Under the pieces are notes generated by a model. It saw nothing but the letters and a program-made list of their open reading frames with translations. It ran no database searches and was not told the origin of the DNA. Shown here one piece after another: positions 34,501 through 47,196 of a stretch of 64,000 nt of DNA. The number at the start of each line of letters is the position of its first letter. Position 1 is the first letter of the stretch. A program made the translations under genes and the position numbers. Where the stretch lies: contig OU015663.1 in the NCBI GenBank assembly GCA_907165275.2, positions 3,608,501-3,672,500 of the forward strand, written 5' to 3'. The stretch comes from Zygaena filipendulae (lineage: Eukaryota; Arthropoda; Insecta; Lepidoptera; Zygaenidae).

Positions 34501-37500
34501 AGAGTTAGTTATAAGCTTAGCTCTACATGAGATCTGATAACTTTTTGACAGTGCCTGTCATATGGACTCGTCTTGGCATCATTTTACATGGATTCTAAAT
34601 ACGCGTAATATTATTCATTTTGCTGGAAATGAAATAATAATTAATTTATGAGTTACGATATATTTTGTCCTTGTAATGAGCAAATACATAATTAATTATT
34701 ACCTAATGTCGCTGCCGTGGCAACCTAGATAGCAAAGGAAATTCGGCTGCGTCGCCGCAACTTGTCTCTTTTTACACTAAACGTGGTCTAATCTTTGCCA
34801 CAATTTCTAAACAATTTTTTAATTACCTACCTAGATTAACGTCAAATTTTACATTTAATTTCAACATAGAAAGGTAGGTAAGGTAAAGGCGACCTCAATA
34901 GGTACTAAATAGAAGTTTTTTTATAGTGAACTATAGATAAAACTAAGGAAAAACAAATTACCGGGTGAATGATGCTAGTAGGTAAGTACCTACATATTAT
35001 ATGGGTAGGTATACGTATAGTTTATTCTATAAATTTATTTTTACACCCTAATTAAATATTATATATAATATACCTATATTAATAAGCAATCCAGAGATTA
35101 TACCCCCTACAATCTCACAAACTCACAAAGAGGTAACTCTTTATAATATTAGTATAGATATAGGAGAATCAGACATGTATATAATTACAAAGCCTAAGTA
35201 ATTATTGTATGGAATAGCTTTGAAGATATTTAGGTATAAAAAATTATGTACTTATGTACGCGTCTGCTAGTATTAGGTAATAACAGGTATGTGACAGGTC
35301 GTACCTATTTATAAAAGTTATGACTAAATGGAAGTCAACTCAAAATCCCCCATATATTTCCCTAAACCGCAGAATAAGTAAAAATAAACTTCTGGGTTAT
35401 TCATTTACTTCGTTCCTAAGTGGTACATTGTTTCTGCTTCATTTACCTACTTGTAACCGTTTTATCTGGCTGTATAGTCGGAATCTAAAATATGCAAACA
35501 TTTAAGTCAGTCGTTGAACTTTATTACTATTGCGTTGCTGTATGTGCAATGAATTTATTGCGACAACATGTAAAAAGCTAATTTTAGTCACAATAAAATA
35601 GCAAATATTATGTAACATGACATAATGTAAAATTGTGTACCTAATTATATTGTTCTTAAGAGTTACCAGTTATATATTGTGATAAACTTTAAAAGGTGCC
35701 CAGCCTGTAAGTAGCTTATTAGTATTTGTAAGGTTATGTGGCTGTTATTTAGTTACGTAATTGCATAAAACTTTATTTATATCTATGAATAAATGAAAAA
35801 AAGAAAAAAAAAAACTATTGCGTTGCATTCAACTTCTGTCAAAGTGATTACACATTTCTGACGCGGACTGTACATCACGCAATGCCTGAAGACCGCATCC
35901 ATTATTTAACTATACCTATATGGGTACAGCGTCAGAAAATCTTTTACCAATTAAAATTATTTATTGCTCAATCACGCACAATCATAAATGATTATAATAT
36001 AGATTAGGATGAAATTCGGTATAAAAATAGATTAAGTTCTGGATTAAAGATAGGATACTTTTTATCCTAGAATGAGGAGGCCCCGAAGGAATCCTCAAAT
36101 TCAAATTATTTATTTTATAAATAATCAACCATTCCTGAAATTCACGCAGACGAAGCTAACCCTTAATGTTTACATATATCTAGGTTTCGTTATGAAAAAA
36201 CGTATTCTTACAAGAAAATTACAAGTGCAAAAATAGGTGCGGCGAACACGACCTACTGACAATAAGCCGCGTCCACACGGGAAATCATCGTAGTGCGACA
36301 AACGTGAACGACAGGCACGCCCCCTAACCCCTAAGACGCGGATTGTGATTAATTGAAGTGCTAAACATCAATGTGACATGTTACACCGTGACATGTTAAT
36401 CGTGGATTGGGAATTTTTCTTTTTGGATTTTTTTTAAACAATGATACACTCTAAATAGCCAAGATTAAAATCCATTAAAAACAAATGAACATTATTGAAG
36501 TTGTCTTCACGAAATTTCTTTTTGGCAAATTCTTTTTCTTCCTGACGTAACTTTTTTTCATTTATGTATCAATATATAAATAAATGTAAATTTCAATTCG
36601 ATTAATCATATAAGTATAAACAACATCATGTCTAAAATCTTAACCGCTAGATAGTAATAACGAAGTCCACTGGGAAATATGGTAAGTAAAACTTATAACA
36701 AATATACACGTGTGACGTCGTCGATAGTCTGTTTTTTTTTTTTTTTATATAATAACATTTATCCATTATGACTTCGAAACAAATCATTGGAAGACGCGAA
36801 AAGTTTTCTGTCGATATTTATATGCAATATTCGATGGAGAGTGATTGAAAAAGATTTCTCCCAAATGAAGAAGTAGTAGGGTAGGTATCTAACTATCTAC
36901 TATAGTTAATGGTACAGTTTATGTTGAAAAATACAATAATTATTTATTGATTGAAAAAAATTATTCAACCGCTTCTATGAAGCTGAAAAACAATTTTCGC
37001 TTTTCAGTTTTTCTTGCACTATTCAACACGAAAAGTGACAGTTGCGAAATCAAAGCAATTTTTTCCCAACAAAAAAAAAAAAACAAAAACAACATTCAAG
37101 TACCTACCCTCGAAACTGTCTCGCAAACAGTAATTAAATGTAATTCAGATATCGCTCGAGCGTGAACGGTCAGTATTGAGTAGAGGTTCACTGCTGGCTA
37201 GTGACCACGCGTCTATGAAACCCCTTTTTTGCGAATTTTAATACTGCGCCGAGTAGTTGGGGGTGGTGGGGGTAATAAAATCTCCGCTAGCACTCGAACG
37301 AGCTGAACTTTTGAAGCGCGGCGCACAAGACAGAGGTGGGTCAGCGAGGGGGGAATTAACAGAGGCGCACTTGGACGATATATTCTATTCTATTCTGTAT
37401 ATCTTTTATTTGAATTAAATAAATTTTCATTAAACTCATAAGGTACCTCATGACATTTAGTTCAAAAGTAAAGGGAGCTATAACGTGTTTTTACACTTTT

Positions 37501-38787
37501 TAACCCGCTAACATCAGCTTGGAGGGCCAACATAGACAGCAACAACATAAACAGAGTTGCTTTTGTTAAATACTGAAATAGCCAGATAAAAATCCGTGAA
37601 AATTATAGATAAAAAATGTCTCTGAAAAATATTATTGAAAGCGACCAAAGTGTCACGTTTTTGTCTTCTAGTTCAATTATAAATAACAATACATATTTTT
37701 TAAATACACGTACGGTGATTTACTTAAGAAAAGTTTATATTTAAATTATATGATAGAAGATAGACCCGCCAGAAACCCGCCTCTAGGCAGTCTGATTCAT
37801 GCCTTGTAAAGGAAAGTTAAAACCGTAGGAAAATAAAAGACTGATGTATAACCAATGTAACCAATATCGTAGGTTTCACTTTGTTACTGACAAGGAAAAG
37901 TGTCGGCAACCTACCGAAAATGGCGTACCTGTTGAAACGGATAAAATAATTGTCTGAATATAGTGCGTTTAAATTTTGCCCGCATGTTGGTTTACAGTTT
38001 AAACCGTGACGCGTACCTAAGGTTTACAACTTTACATGATGCTAAGAACGTTTTAACTGTAAGTTTTTGAAGTGAAAACAACTTGATTCGCTGATAGGCT
38101 ACAGCGATTCCAAATTCTCATCCACCTTCCACAAAATGTGACACCATTTAACGAGCTCTCTCTCTTTTTTTATTTACTTACTCTCTTTTTCAAAAAAGAA
38201 CCATCTGTAGAATCGGCCAAATCATGTTTTTATTATTATGTAAGTATATGTAGGTGTGTAGTAGGTAAGTAGTAAGTGGTATACCACAAGACTTTAGAGC
38301 CACTTTAGAGCTTAGGTAATGTGGTAATAAACTGATTTGTGTATAGTTAAATATTATTTTTTACGCGTCGAATTGAAACCTTTCGTGATTCGTGAAGTGA
38401 TTTCCCATTTTCTTTAACAAAAAATTCAGTTTCCGCAGATTATAATTTCTTTATTTAGGTATATGTATATCTTCGTAGTAATATTACACAAATCCAACCG
38501 ATTACATATTTTACGTAATAAATAAAGTAATTATAAACGCATTAAAACTTGCATAAGCGCGTTATTCTACGAATTCTGCGGTTATTTGAGGAAAAAAGTC
38601 ATCGTTCGAACGTTTAAGCTGATATGATTATTATAAATTCAGCTGCAATTCTATAAATGATAAATTAATTATACTTTAATAAAAAAATTATATTTAAATC
38701 CATCTAAAATTTTAAATTTTAGATGGATTTAAATTTTTTTTTTTTGTAGTAGTAAGTAATTTTTTTAAACGTTAAGTTCTATATATT
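28554..38787. other. repeat-poor interior of the large prospero intron; candidate regulatory DNA
   Basis: About 10 kb with only scraps of repeats (30020-30115, 35085-35160 and a decayed one at 35960-36170). Several blocks have normal complexity against the AT background: 30440-30640, 31620-31830, 32270-32360, 32630-32850 (with TAATTA homeodomain-type motifs) and 37200-37380. No reading frame is convincing. Enhancer content is inferred from the repeat depletion and position only. Confidence 0.4.
38692..38734. repeat. 43-bp near-perfect palindrome
   Basis: 20-bp arms atttaaatccatctaaaatt and its exact reverse complement with a 3-base loop. An isolated hairpin; no element boundaries seen around it. 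Confidence 0.8.
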
Positions 38788-39075
38788 CTATACATACATA
38801 TTATAAAGTGTCTGTTTGTAATTCCAAATTAACAACTAAATATGAAAGTATATACGGTATTTACATTAAAAAAAACCATTAAAAAATTTATCTTTGTCAG
38901 TCTGTCTGTTTGTTCCGGATAATCTCTGAAACGGCTGAACTGATTTTAACGCGACTTTCACTGGCAGATAACTGATGTTATAAAGAGTAACTTAGACTAC
39001 TTTTATTAAAGAAAGAAATAGTACCTGCGGGAATTCCATAACCCACGCGGGTGAAACCGTGGGGCACAGCTAGTT
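38788..39075 (+). mobile_element. Helitron-like copy ending in CTAG
   Basis: acatattataaagtgtctg at the left, gtctgtctgtttgttccgga module, and the 3' hairpin acgcgggtgaaaccgtgggg followed by cacagctagtt. Confidence 0.6.
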
Positions 39076-40963
39076 ACCTATAGATAAAATAAGCTTTATC
39101 TATGTAGCTTGTACAGTGAGAGCGAGAATTGTATGTAACCTTTCGCAAATGCAAGAAACGTTTATCCAAATACAGCCCTGTGTCGGCCGGTGCAGGCTGA
39201 AAAAAAAAACTTTTTTTTCACTAACTGCAACGTTAATCCGGCCCGGTATTAGTTTACCCGCTTTTATTTGTTCCGGTGTGTGCGTGCATGCGTTTGTGTG
39301 TGTGTGCCCGCTTCGCCGTAGAACTTTTTACACGTAGACCAATAAAAAGCACAGAAGCTGCTATGTTGAAATTTGTAAACTTTTTTTCAGTCATTTCAAA
39401 ACCTTATACCTAACCCATATTATTCTTGTTGATAGATAACTAACAATTAGTGGATACCTACCTATACGTACAAAAACAGAATGGTATGAAATTAATCCAT
39501 TAACAAAAATAAAATAATCATGTTTATATCCATTGAGATGTGAAGTGACGCATTACTAGGTAGGTAGGTACATACAAAATAAACTTTAAAAACAAAAATA
39601 TTTTGGGCGATTTTTAAAGCTTATTATCAGCTCAGATAGTATGAGCATACAAGCTAGCCATGACAGATCATTATCTTCAGAAACTGAATTATGTATTTCA
39701 ATTTTCGTATATGGAACGTTGTAAAAGTACTAGTCTTTGTCTCCATCTGTCAATTAAGTTTACTCTGCAAAGTCCAGTGTACAGTCTGTAGCTTACTCTG
39801 GCGTACTTCGTGAAGGCTGGACGGCGTCCACTCTCTCACACACACACACACACGTGGGTAGGTAATGAACGGTATAGCGCGGGCGGTATACCTACCATTT
39901 ACCACCCCTAACTCATATCATTTGAGCGGAGTAGCAACGGCTCAGGCATCAGCTTTTAATAACCATTGTATTTGGCAACGATCGAAATGAGTGTGTTTGT
40001 GAAACTCAGTAGGAAATGTCTGAAAACTATTTTTTTCGCTTCTTTTTTTTGCAATTTGTTTCTTTTTTTTTTCATCGCTACGCCGCTGTTGTCGATACTT
40101 AACCCTAGAGCTGTCGAATTCGTGTTTTATGACATGAGTAAACAAATACAAACGGATAGAAAATCACGAAAACGTAAATAAAAAATTATTATTACATTTA
40201 TAGATAATTTATCGTGCTATTTCCGATCGGATATATCAAACAACTTAAATCTGACTGGTTTTGTTTTCTCCTTACGTTGTTCGAGTTCGGTCAAACGTTG
40301 ACCACGTATCTTCTAGAAAACTTGTGCCTATTTCTTTTAGATTTTATTTGAAATTGGAATTTTAGTCTATTAAACTTCGTTTTACGATCAAAAAGAGAAT
40401 TCTTTGATCTATATTCTATATAAAAGCTGTATATAAAACAGAGATCTATAAAATATAGTTTTATCTTACCTATATACCTAAATGTAATAAGGTAACAGGT
40501 CCATACACTAATTAGTTCTTGTAGCGGATACCAAATAATACCAATATCTTTTCCTTAACATACCTATATTGTGATATTTCGTTAATTACATTTTGGTATA
40601 CCTACGTATATATACTGCATATATCTACCGCTCACCTACATTATTTATAAAATATTATAATTCTTAACGGGATTCTAGGAAGGTACGAACTTAGACTAAC
40701 ATTTTTTTTTTAATGAGCAATTCTTGCATATTTATGTTTAAAGTTGGTTTCTCGGCTCAAACTAGAAATTTTATATTTGGATAATGTTACGGTTTTCCAT
40801 CTAAGTTCATCGGATGGATGTCATCTTGGCTACTGAATAAGAGTAGACAGTGAATTTTTTCCAACGGCAAATCTCTACATTGCCTTGAAATTGATTCTAG
40901 ATGGTCTACTGCTTACTACCTCAGGGTGACAAGTTATTGTTTAGGTATATCGTGATAACCAAA
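39076..40963. other. non-coding intronic DNA with microsatellites
   Basis: (CA)n at about 39838-39853 and (TG)n near 39292-39305. No gene or transposon recognised. Small overlapping frames at 39942-40181 on both strands are A/T-run artefacts. Confidence 0.4.
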
Positions 40964-41158
40964 TCCCTACTAATATTATAAATGCGAAAGTAACTCTGTC
41001 TGTCTGTTACGCTTTCACGCCTTAACGGCTCAATCAATCATCACGAAATTTTGCATACATATTGTCAGGGGTACAGAAAAGGACATAGGGTATTTTTTAT
41101 CCCGGGATTCCTGCTGGAACTCCGAAATTAACGCGGGTGAAACCGCGGGGAACAACTA
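40964..41158 (+). mobile_element. Helitron-like (Lep1-type) copy
   Basis: ccctactaatattataaatg with gcgaaagtaactctgtctgt at the left and gggtgaaaccgcggggaaca at the right; the terminal CTAG has decayed to CTAA. Confidence 0.7.
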
Positions 41159-42285
41159 AATCTAAATAAAATGCGTTCTTACTGCGTTTCCACCTAAGCA
41201 ATTTCCATACCTTACGGTTTTTCCAGCCATGCGGGCTCTATATAGCTATTTTATGTAGAATAACTGTGTACATACAAAGTTACTAACGACTTTACATACC
41301 TAGAAATACAGTTGTTTATAGCTATTATCGAGACTGGTAAAAAGGTTAAGAACCTTTTCCTCGTAGCAGTTTTCTCTGCCACTACTAGAAATAAATAGGT
41401 TGTTTTCTTTTTTAAATTATTTATTCTTTTAATTAACGGATTAGGGCCTTCTTCGGAAACTCTGTTTCGAGATGAAAAGTATCTAGGTATGAATAATTAA
41501 CTTATTTTATTTTCTAATACCTACTGATAGACGAGAAGATGATACGTTATCCAAAGCATACGTTCCAAAACTTGTTATTATTCTGAAATTTTGACAAAGG
41601 TTTGCGCAGGTCGCACCAAGACGTACCTAAACAATTGTTGCCTCGGGACAAAAGTTGTAGTAAAAAAAAATCTCAACCCCTGTATAACGTCTTGGCCCTG
41701 ACTCTAAGTGGTATAGACTTAAAACTCCAGTAGAACGGGCATATGCTATTAAAAGATTCATAATAACTGTCAATAAATAATGTCAATAATAATGTCAATA
41801 ATAAAATATAAACAACTTATAGTGTTCAATGGTGAAAAATATAAAATGATTTGATAAATGTTTAAAACTGTTAACTAGTTAATTTTTAATGTTCTAACTA
41901 TCAATAAATTAACTTGCAGAGATTTGGAGATTTTAATCCAAGGGCTTTACCCTGCATATTAAAAAAAAATCTTACACTTAGTAACCAAGTATGTGTGACT
42001 GGTTATATCTGTATACGATTAGAATTTATTATATTTTAATTATACATTTGATCCATGTCTGTACGTTGTTAACTCTATGCCAAGATCGTTTAAGGTGTTT
42101 TTCACACGGGAATCGAAGGATTTCTTGAAGGGGGACCGCGTTGAACCAATACAGGGCCGAGTTAGGTATATTATGCTTCTCTATAAAACCGCAGTTTGGA
42201 TTCAGTTAATGTTATGGATGTTGCAGAATTTTTAATTTGAACTTTTAAAATACTTATTTTAAATGATAAACGAATTGAATCCTTA
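41159..42285. other. non-coding intronic DNA
   Basis: AT-rich; a minor run of (aataatgtc)n-like repeats at 41770-41805. Nothing else recognised. Confidence 0.4.
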
Positions 42286-42505
42286 GTAGGTAATATTATA
42301 AACGCGAAAGTAACTCTGTCTGTCTGTCTGTCATGCTTTCACGTCTTAACGGCTCAACCGATCATCATGAAATTTTGCATACACGTTGTCAGGGGTACAG
42401 AGAAGGACATAGGGTCATTGAACTAATATAGGGGTACTTGTTATCCCAGAATTCCCGCGGGGAATCCAAAACTAATGCGGGTAAAACCGCGGGGAACACC
42501 TATAG
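42286..42505 (+). mobile_element. Helitron-like (Lep1-type) copy
   Basis: gtaatattataaacgcgaaa followed by three gtctgtct units and the 3' gggtaaaaccgcggggaaca. A 15-bp insertion (cattgaactaatata) interrupts the core near 42417. Confidence 0.65.
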
Positions 42506-43265
42506 TTTTAAAAAATAACAAAAAGTGTAAAATGCAAGAATTTAGAGAGCAATAATTTTATTTTCGGAATGGAAAGGTTAGGTACTTAATGAATAGGTTT
42601 CTTTCTTTAATAAGTGTTTACGTATTAAAACGTTAAATTTATAGGACAGTTTTAATAAACGTTTTAAACTACGATCCAAATGCAACTATTCCGCGTTAGT
42701 ACGAGATCGCATAAAAAAAATCTTTGCCAAATGCCAAGTTGCAAAACTTTAAAAAAAAGGCCATGGAACCGGCTGGATCCACACAATAGAGTTCAAGACA
42801 TTTATGCCTCAGGTAAAATGCAAGATGCGAATACAATCTTAAGAAACCCACTGACAATAGGCTAACTTACACAACGCACGATTAAATTTAGACTTAATTA
42901 CGTCTGATATAACGTCTTAAATTGACCAACCGACACCGTGCGATCATTCATATTTTATGCGCAGTAAAATATTTTTTGCCGTAGTCAACTGAAATTGTGA
43001 ATTTAACTCTATCGGCTAAAGAATAAAGTACAAAGTTTCTTTCATTAATACTCTTCGTGAAGTATTATGTATCGCAACAGCTGATTCTCTAACGGATTTT
43101 ATTTAGAGGTTAGACACAATATAAGTAAAGTACAGAAGAAAAGGCAAATTAAAAGTAAGCAATTAAAATGCTGGAACATTAAATCTACTACTCTCTACTA
43201 CTCTACTTCAAGCACGTTATTTATCATTAATCATGTACCTACATACATAGTTATATTTTAATTAG
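42506..43265. other. non-coding intronic DNA
   Basis: No gene or repeat recognised; a 61-codon frame at 42680 is not similar to anything I know. Confidence 0.4.
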
Positions 43266-43440
43266 TAACTAGCTGTTTTCCCTTGGTTTCACGCACACTT
43301 TAGATATTCGCGTAGGAACTCCATTTTCCTTTATGAAATGTATCCTATACCAGTCAGGAATACTGTAGCTCCCTATCAATGAAAGAATTCTTAGAATCGG
43401 TTCGGCGGTTCCAGAAATATATTCAAAAATCTTCATGAAA
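43266..43440 (-). mobile_element. old, diverged Helitron-like copy
   Basis: aactagctgttttcccttgg, tttcacgcacactttagata and a degraded core with ggttcggcggttccagaaat. Weak similarity at the ends. Confidence 0.4.
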
Positions 43441-44278
43441 TTCTTGTCGCAATTTTAAATTATTTTGTGAAGTAGCTTATCATATTGAAACTGTTTTGTA
43501 TGCTCACTTATCACTAACTATAAATACCTAAAATACCTATGTAGGTACCGATTTTTATCTTGACGAAGCCGACGCCCGCATGCAGTACTGTATTCGTTGG
43601 CTGCTTACAAATGTTAGAAAACGTAACGGCTTATCGATTTCGTTCGATTTTAGCTGAAAAGTACCGTTTTACATTTTTATGTCTCCTTAAACAACTACTT
43701 TTTATTATTCACTTCTAAGTTGTAACTAGTCGAGAGTTTTTTTGTTTTCTTGTTTCGACAGAGACAAAAAAAGGTCATCGATTAAGTAGGTACCTATAAG
43801 AACCTATTCGTCATCTTAAGCACCGATCCACTTGATAAGTGAAATCATAGTACTATAACATATGTACGTCAGAAACATTAGTGCGTCTAAATTGTAGAGT
43901 CAATAATGTGCTCTGTCACTGAGATACCACGCACTCGGGCGACATCTGAAGACACTTATAGTGAACTAATGAAATTAACACATTAAAAATCAAGTCAAGT
44001 GTGTGGATGCCATTATCAATTTATTATGAGCTGTGACTTTTTGTGTGCGCGCTTGTGACTAATTTATGATTTAACGGTTCATTTTGTTTAGATTTAGTTA
44101 TTATTATATTACGTACTTACATTTCGTTGCTATACTAATATCTTACATAAAAGATTTTTTTTTTTTGTATAATTGTTTATAATTCAAAAACTACTGAACC
44201 GTTTTTAAAAAATATTTGACTCTTAGAAAACAAAAGTATTACTGAGTGACATAGGTACACTCTATACAAATATTTTAA
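43441..44278. other. non-coding intronic DNA
   Basis: AT-rich, nothing recognised. Confidence 0.4.
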
Positions 44279-44490
44279 TACTAGTCGATCTTACAGGGTT
44301 TCACTCGTGGTAATTTCGGAGTTCCTGCGGGACCTCGGTGATAGAAAGTGCCTTATGTCCTTTTCTATACCTCTGATATCATGTGATTACAAAATTTCAT
44401 GATGATCGGTTGAGTAGTAAAGCCGTGAAAGCGTAACAAAACAAACGAGTTAACAAACTCAAATTCTCATTTGCAATATTAAAGGATTAC
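44279..44490 (-). mobile_element. Helitron-like (Lep1-type) copy
   Basis: actagtcgatcttacagggt and ggtaatttcggagttcctgc at the left, ctcatttgcaatattaaagg at the right. Confidence 0.6.
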
Positions 44491-44936
44491 CTAATTGCGC
44501 TTTCGAATGAGGAAGATAAGTAAATATGTATATTGTAACATAACTAACTTACGATATATTTAACTGGCGTTAATTAGTCGCTACAAAGCGCCGTGTCACT
44601 AACATCCCATCGCTGCACGGTGCACACTGCACAGTGCGGTGCGACGACTCTGACGCCTGGCAAAAAGACAAGCATCTAATTATTTAGACACTTCATTTAG
44701 TTACTCGATCTGTAGGGCCGCGGTCTCGTGTCGAGTGCCAATTAAAAAATAATAGAAGCCTCTCAATACACGAACGAGATATCCGAGTGCATCGCTTCCA
44801 TGAAATGCGACTGTAAGACCGTCCTTGTAGATTGATGACTATATCGATGCTCGACTTCGATGCTCGACTTCGCAATTGTAATTATTGTTTCTATTATTGT
44901 TTTTTTTTTTTATGTAGAAAAAGTAAATTTATTGAA

Positions 44937-45107
44937 ACTAGCTCTTCCCCGCGGTTTTACCTACGTTAGTTTCGGAGTTCCCGTAAGAATTACGGCGTTC
45001 CTTCTCTGTATACCCTTGACAACATGTATGCAAAATTTCATGATAATCGGTTAAGCAGTTAGGGCGTGGAAGCGTAACAAAAAAAACTCACATTCACATT
45101 TGTAATT
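44937..45107 (-). mobile_element. Helitron-like (Lep1-type) copy with internal deletion
   Basis: aaactagctcttccccgcgg at the left, ctcacattcacatttgtaat at the right; the usual gggataaaaagtaccctatg core is deleted. Confidence 0.6.
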
Positions 45108-45339
45108 TTATTTACTTGACAAGAAATATTTTCTAGTTTTTACACATCTATCTGCGTGCGTAAATAAACAGCTATAATTGTTGAATGATCAGTGGAACTA
45201 TTGCAAAAATCTACATTACATTATAGTATCTCAGCACCAACAACTGAAGGCTGCAACTGAATAGTTGTAGAATTTTACCTGAATAGGTAATTTCTATTGC
45301 ATCACTAACAGAAATATGGGAAAACTGAATTAGCCCTGT

Positions 45340-45500
45340 CTGAATGCGAACTCGTAAGTAATTAGCCCCGCGAGACTCTCGATCCGCTCAACTCGCTCTC
45401 GTAAGCGAACCGAAGCGAAGATAGCGAATTGATGCGACGCGCGCCAAGCGGACTGAGTAAAACTGGCTAATCAAATCCTTTCCCCGCCCTCGACGGGATT
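45340..45500. other. GC-richer intronic block upstream of exon 3
   Basis: Unusually CG-rich for this intron (gccccgcgagactctcgatc, tgatgcgacgcgcgccaagc). Not a recognised repeat. Possibly conserved regulatory DNA. Confidence 0.3.
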
Positions 45501-45678
45501 CGAGTACTTTTTATTTTCATTGTGCCCGTGAAGTGTCACACGACGTACAAAACGTATCCTACCTATCGTCTAGCTAGAAACACATCATCATTGCAAAAGA
45601 GTGAAGTGTAAATTTAATATTCAAACTGGATTTTGATCATTTGCAAAGCAGTCGAGAACCTCTCTTTTTTATTTAGAT

Positions 45679-45970
45679 ACTAGCTGTTCTCCGCGGTTTC
45701 ATCCGCGCTAATCTCAGAGTAGGTAGGCCCACTAGAAGGTGTGCCGACAACTTGGTGAAGGTTGCGGGACGCCATTGGAAGCGGGATGAGATCCTTGGGG
45801 AGTTCTATGTCCAGCAGTGGTCGTCTTTCTGCTAATGATGAATCTCAGAGTTATCGTGGGAACTTTGGGATAAATAATATATTATGCTCTCCTCTGTAAT
45901 ACATGTTTGCAAAATTTCGTGATGATCAGGTGAACATTAAGGCGTGAAAGCGTAACAAACAAACTAGCTC
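45679..45970 (-). mobile_element. Helitron-like copy interrupted by a retroelement
   Basis: Reverse copy from atactagctgttctccgcgg to gtaacaaacaaactagctcc, split by the insert at 45721-45840. It ends about 70 bp before the acceptor of prospero exon 3. Confidence 0.65.
45721..45840 (+). mobile_element. 5'-truncated non-LTR retrotransposon insertion with 11-bp target duplication
   Basis: 120 bp flanked by AATCTCAGAGT at 45710-45720 and again at 45841-45851. The insert ends tatgtccagcagtggtcgtc followed by tttctgctaatgatg, the typical 3' end of a lepidopteran non-LTR element (consensus cagcagtgg...gctgatgatg). Severe 5' truncation is normal for LINE insertion. Confidence 0.8.
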
Positions 45971-46040
45971 CCAATAGCATAAAGGATAGGAGGTGAGGTT
46001 GTCTCACAGAAACCTAATGTTTGTTAATTGTTTTTTCCAG

Positions 46041-46185
46041 AGAGTTTTACTACATCCAAATGGAGAAGTATGCGCGTCAAGCTATCAGCGAGGGTCTGAA
46101 AGCGGCGGAAGACCTACACGTAGCCGGTGACTCAGAACTGTACAGGGTGCTCAACCTGCATTATAACAGGAATAACCACATCGAG
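46041..46185 (+). CDS. pros: prospero coding exon 3 (end of homeodomain, start of Prospero domain)
   Basis: 145 nt completing Arg878 and coding residues to Glu926: [18 protein letters not shown]...[19 protein letters not shown]. This is the end of homeodomain helix 3 running directly into the Prospero domain, a fused fold that masks or exposes the nuclear export signal in Drosophila Pros. Acceptor ttttttccag|AG at 46040; donor GAG|gtgagg at 46186. The [11 protein letters not shown] stretch differs from Drosophila in the linker, while the flanks are almost invariant. Confidence 0.96.
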
Positions 46186-46497
46186 GTGAGGACCGTATAC
46201 ATTGAGGTTGACATTTTCCCCCTGTATTTTCATCAGTTTCCTCCTTTTGTTTGTTAGATCAGCTGCACGTTAAACTTTATCCAACCGGACTATTTTATTT
46301 ATTAAGACATATAACAGATTTGTGATATATTTAACAGTACTTTGATTACTGTACTCAATAAAACGACTATAGAATCATTTTTTAGTCCTTCAGTCGGCTT
46401 GATTTCTTCCGAGATCTTGAACAATTACCATTATATTTCAATAAATTTACTCCAATAAAAAATTAAACTATAAATACATAGGTACTAGTTGAAACTT

Positions 46498-46615
46498 TTC
46501 TCTTGAATCGCTCTATCCATTGATAAAAACTGCATTAAAATCCTTTGCGTAAATGATGTAAGCATATGAAGAACAGACTGCGGGAAGCGACTTTGCTTTA
46601 TACTATGTAGAGATT
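46498..46615 (-). repeat. repeat fragment in the intron before prospero exon 4
   Basis: ctctatccattgataaaaac...gcgactttgctttatactat; the cgggaagcgactttg module is the inverse of that at 3415-3480. Part of a Helitron-like or related dispersed repeat. Confidence 0.45.
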
Positions 46616-46848
46616 CAAATACAATACAGGTATTGCCCCAAAAGGAACACTAAAAATTAGACAGACAAATAAAAAGAAAGGACAGAACAAGCCTTATTGC
46701 TAGAGGCAATCTTTTCAAGGCAACCAACCAACCAACAAAGGTGACAGAAAGCTGTATATAGAAACGGGAAGCGAGTGGTGGGTGCACATACCTAAATTAA
46801 GAGATTATTTGAGAGTTAGTATTTATGTTCGATTCCTGTTGTTTCCAG

Positions 46849-47028
46849 GTGCCGCCGAACTTCAGATACGTGATTGAGCAGACCCTTCGCGAGTTTTTCC
46901 GCGCGATCCAGGGTGGGAAGGACGCCGAGCAGAGCTGGAAGAAGTCGATATACAAGGTGATCTCGCGGCTCGACGACCCCGTGCCCGAGTACTTTAAGTC
47001 GCCGAACTTCCTCGAACAGCTGGAGTGA
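46849..47028 (+). CDS. pros: prospero coding exon 4 (C-terminal Prospero domain and stop)
   Basis: 180 nt including TGA at 47026-47028, coding residues 927-985: [20 protein letters not shown] ... [18 protein letters not shown]. The ending is the family's diagnostic C terminus. Acceptor gtttccag at 46841-46848 opens the exon in phase 0. The preceding intron (46186-46848, 663 bp) contains part of an interspersed repeat but leaves the splice sites clear. Confidence 0.96.
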   Translation: MPPNFRYVIEQTLREFFRAIQGGKDAEQSWKKSIYKVISRLDDPVPEYFKSPNFLEQLE

Positions 47029-47190
47029 TCGCCGCATCGACCCGACGCACACATCGTTTCGGCGTGAAAGAAATTTTTAAGCAATGAAAAAAAAAAAAAG
47101 AAAAATTTTTGGACGATCGTTTCGCACACCAAAATTTTACGACACTCGCATTTAGGCCTTCAGATTCAAAATTATTGATAAAAAAAAAGT

Positions 47191-47196
47191 AATAAA
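47191..47196 (+). terminator. first canonical poly(A) signal after prospero stop
   Basis: AATAAA 163 nt after the prospero stop. It could produce a short 3' UTR form. Its use is not shown by the sequence, and further AATAAA sites follow downstream. Confidence 0.3.

Larger units (their letters stand above)
26701..46040 (+). other. pros: 19.3-kb prospero intron splitting the homeodomain
   Basis: Canonical GT-AG intron: gtaagt at 26701 and ttttttccag ending at 46040, phase 2 (AG|A for Arg878). It holds two CRE-bearing MITEs at its 5' end, a Helitron-like copy at 28354-28553, then about 10 kb (28.6-38.8 kb) with only degraded repeat scraps, and a repeat-rich last 7 kb. No convincing coding sequence lies inside. 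Its size and the repeat-poor middle suggest that it holds regulatory elements, which is inference. Confidence 0.9.

Noticed and set aside
46797..47132. Two minus-strand frames over prospero exon 4
   Set aside because: Antisense shadows of a conserved exon.
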